From Schaalia odontolytica (GTDB lineage: Bacteria > Actinomycetota > Actinomycetes > Actinomycetales > Actinomycetaceae): a stretch of DNA of 64,000 bases. This document shows, piece by piece, positions 62,832 to 64,000 of the stretch (within the stretch, counting starts at the first letter, position 1; the number at the start of each line of letters is the position of its first letter). Location of the stretch: contig NZ_CP046315.1 in the NCBI RefSeq assembly GCF_009730335.1, positions 310,001 through 374,000 on the forward strand. The letters are read 5' to 3'. The notes beneath the pieces are model-generated. The model was given only the letters and a program-made list of their open reading frames with translations. It made no database searches and was not told where the DNA came from. A program made the position numbers and the translations under genes.

Positions 62832-63680
62832 GTGAACTATCCCGCCGGATCTCGAGGTTCCCAGCCGCAGCGAGTCGCCGCCGTCATCGCTGCGCACAAC
62901 GTCGGACGCGCCGTCGCGGCCACCGTGCGCGCATGCCGCGCCATACCCAGCGTTGACCTCCTCATTGTTGTCGACGATGGTTCTACGGACGACACCGGCC
63001 GCGCCGCCCGTGCCGCAGGCGCCGTCGTCGTGCGCCACTCCGTTGAACGCGGGCGCGCCTCGGCCATCGAGACCGGCGTGAAGGTTGCCGCCATGCGCGA
63101 CCGCCCCGACGGGCCGCCCCGCCACATCCTGCTGCTCTCTCCTGACCTCGGCGACTCCGCGGTCGAGGCCACCGCCCTCGTTGAAGCCGTTTTCGCCCGC
63201 CAGGCCGACATGGCGATCGCCGTCCCGGCGACGGGTCGCGAGTACTCGGGCTACGGGCCGGGCGTCGCCCGCCGCCTCATCCGCCGCAAGACCGGCTGGA
63301 ACTGCCACTACCCGCTCAGCTACCAGCGCTGCCTGACGCGCGAGGCGATCGATGCGGCCATGCCGTTCAGCGGCCGCTATGTGCTCGAGGCGTCCACGAC
63401 GATCAACGTTCTGCGCGCGGGGCTCTCCGTCATGGAGGTCCCCTGCAACTTCGCGCACTCGGGCGCGGACCGCTCGCTCGGCTCGCTCAACCGCCCGGCA
63501 CGCATGTTCGATGCCGTGCGCGCCACGGTTAGCCAGCTCTTCCACTCCGACGCGCGCTCGAAGCGCCGCGCCGACCATGAACAGGGGATCGGCGTGCCCT
63601 ACCCGGCCCCCGCCTCGGCCCGCGACGAGGCGGAGGCCTCTGATCCTTCCGACGCGCGCCGCACGGAGATGGTCGGGTGA
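62832..63680 (+). CDS. Glycosyltransferase family 2 protein
   Basis: 282 residues. VAAVIAAHNVGRAVAATVRA and LLIVVDDGSTDDTG are the GT2 nucleotide-sugar binding strands; a metal-binding DxD-type is replaced by LSPDLGDS. The last ~60 residues are a disordered charged tail. GTG start 7 nt after TAAACT, leaderless. Overlaps the next gene by 4 bp. Likely transfers a sugar to a lipid or wall polymer. Confidence 0.85.
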   Translation: MNYPAGSRGSQPQRVAAVIAAHNVGRAVAATVRACRAIPSVDLLIVVDDGSTDDTGRAARAAGAVVVRHSVERGRASAIETGVKVAAMRDRPDGPPRHILLLSPDLGDSAVEATALVEAVFARQADMAIAVPATGREYSGYGPGVARRLIRRKTGWNCHYPLSYQRCLTREAIDAAMPFSGRYVLEASTTINVLRAGLSVMEVPCNFAHSGADRSLGSLNRPARMFDAVRATVSQLFHSDARSKRRADHEQGIGVPYPAPASARDEAEASDPSDARRTEMVG

Positions 63681-64000
63681 AGGGCCCGGATCGATTAGCC
63701 GTCGGTCGCTTCATCGCGACCTGGTGGCTACCAGCCGTCATTGCGTGCGCCGTCGGCGCGCTCTACGTCTGCTATTCGGTGGCGCAGTGGCGCGCGCTCG
63801 TCGCCCCCTCCTGGGACCTGGGCATCTTCGCCGAGGCCGTCCAGGCATACTCGCGCTTCGAAGCACCCATCGTCCCCATCAAGGGGCCGGGCTACAACCT
63901 GCTGGGCGATCACTTCCACCCGATCCTGGCGCTCCTGGGACCGATCTTTCGTCTCTTCCCCTCGGCGCTGACCCTCCTCGTCGTCCAGGACCTGCTGATC
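63677..64000 (+). CDS. DUF2079 membrane protein (3' partial)
   Basis: GTG at 63677 in a GTGA overlap with the glycosyltransferase; frame open to the window end, 108 residues visible. A first helix (TWWLPAVIACAVGALYVCYS), then SWDLGIFAEAVQAYSRF and GDHFHPILALLGPIF, which are the DUF2079 signature. Such proteins resemble GT-C mannosyltransferases and probably act with the GT2 gene on an envelope glycan. Confidence 0.85.
   Translation, partial: MKGPDRLAVGRFIATWWLPAVIACAVGALYVCYSVAQWRALVAPSWDLGIFAEAVQAYSRFEAPIVPIKGPGYNLLGDHFHPILALLGPIFRLFPSALTLLVVQDLLI

Overview
The window is chromosomal DNA of a high-GC Gram-positive actinobacterium, most likely an oral Actinomycetaceae member close to Schaalia (Actinomyces) odontolytica. 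The basis is GC-rich codon use, actinobacterial families (DUF5926, Abhydrolase_9, DUF6541, DUF2218), frequent leaderless starts (a TANNNT box 6-7 nt before ATG/GTG), and large surface proteases ending in choline-binding-type repeats. The species name is an inference. No rRNA, tRNA or CRISPR array was seen.

Layout. 1-3.7 kb: two sugar ABC permeases and dhaK-dhaL, a strong terminator behind them. 3.8-7.2 kb: an AT-rich SIR2-HerA anti-phage pair on the minus strand. 7.4-14.2 kb: xylose catabolism (xylA-xylB-malY-nhaC on minus, a ROK repressor divergent). 14.2-16.4 kb: a small membrane-protein locus with a possible upstream ORF, then about 1 kb of non-coding DNA full of inverted motifs. 16.4-19.8 kb: DUF4956 / VTC polyphosphate polymerase / lipoprotein operon. 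20-24.7 kb: RidA, a Cys-rich DUF2249 protein, SRPBCC protein, a repeat-rich gap, DUF2218, and CycA. 24.7-28.4 kb: TPP riboswitch with ykoE, a triple-domain ECF fusion and a P-loop kinase. 28.4-33.3 kb: cardiolipin synthase, methyltransferase, possible ADP-ribosyltransferase-fold protein, and an Abhydrolase_9 protein. 33.7-47.5 kb: a family array of subtilisin-like surface proteases: one decayed copy, three intact copies of about 1,273 residues, and a stand-alone propeptide carrying a lipobox. 47.5-58.6 kb: flippase/pseudokinase fusion, DedA, DUF6541, pheA, diacylglycerol kinase, serS and a HAD phosphatase, with a cluster of DnaA-box-like sites between dgk and serS. 58.8-64 kb: TetR regulator, RelE-type toxin-antitoxin, FGGY kinase, DUF5926, GT2 and a truncated DUF2079 gene.

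The most interesting items are the protease array with its free propeptide, a three-copy ~105 bp element with inverted termini (near 15.9, 22.1 and 46.8 kb) that matches no family I know, a nested palindromic motif array at 15.4-15.8 kb, and the SIR2-HerA island. Starts were moved inward from the longest frame where a ribosome-binding site or a leaderless -10 box decides.
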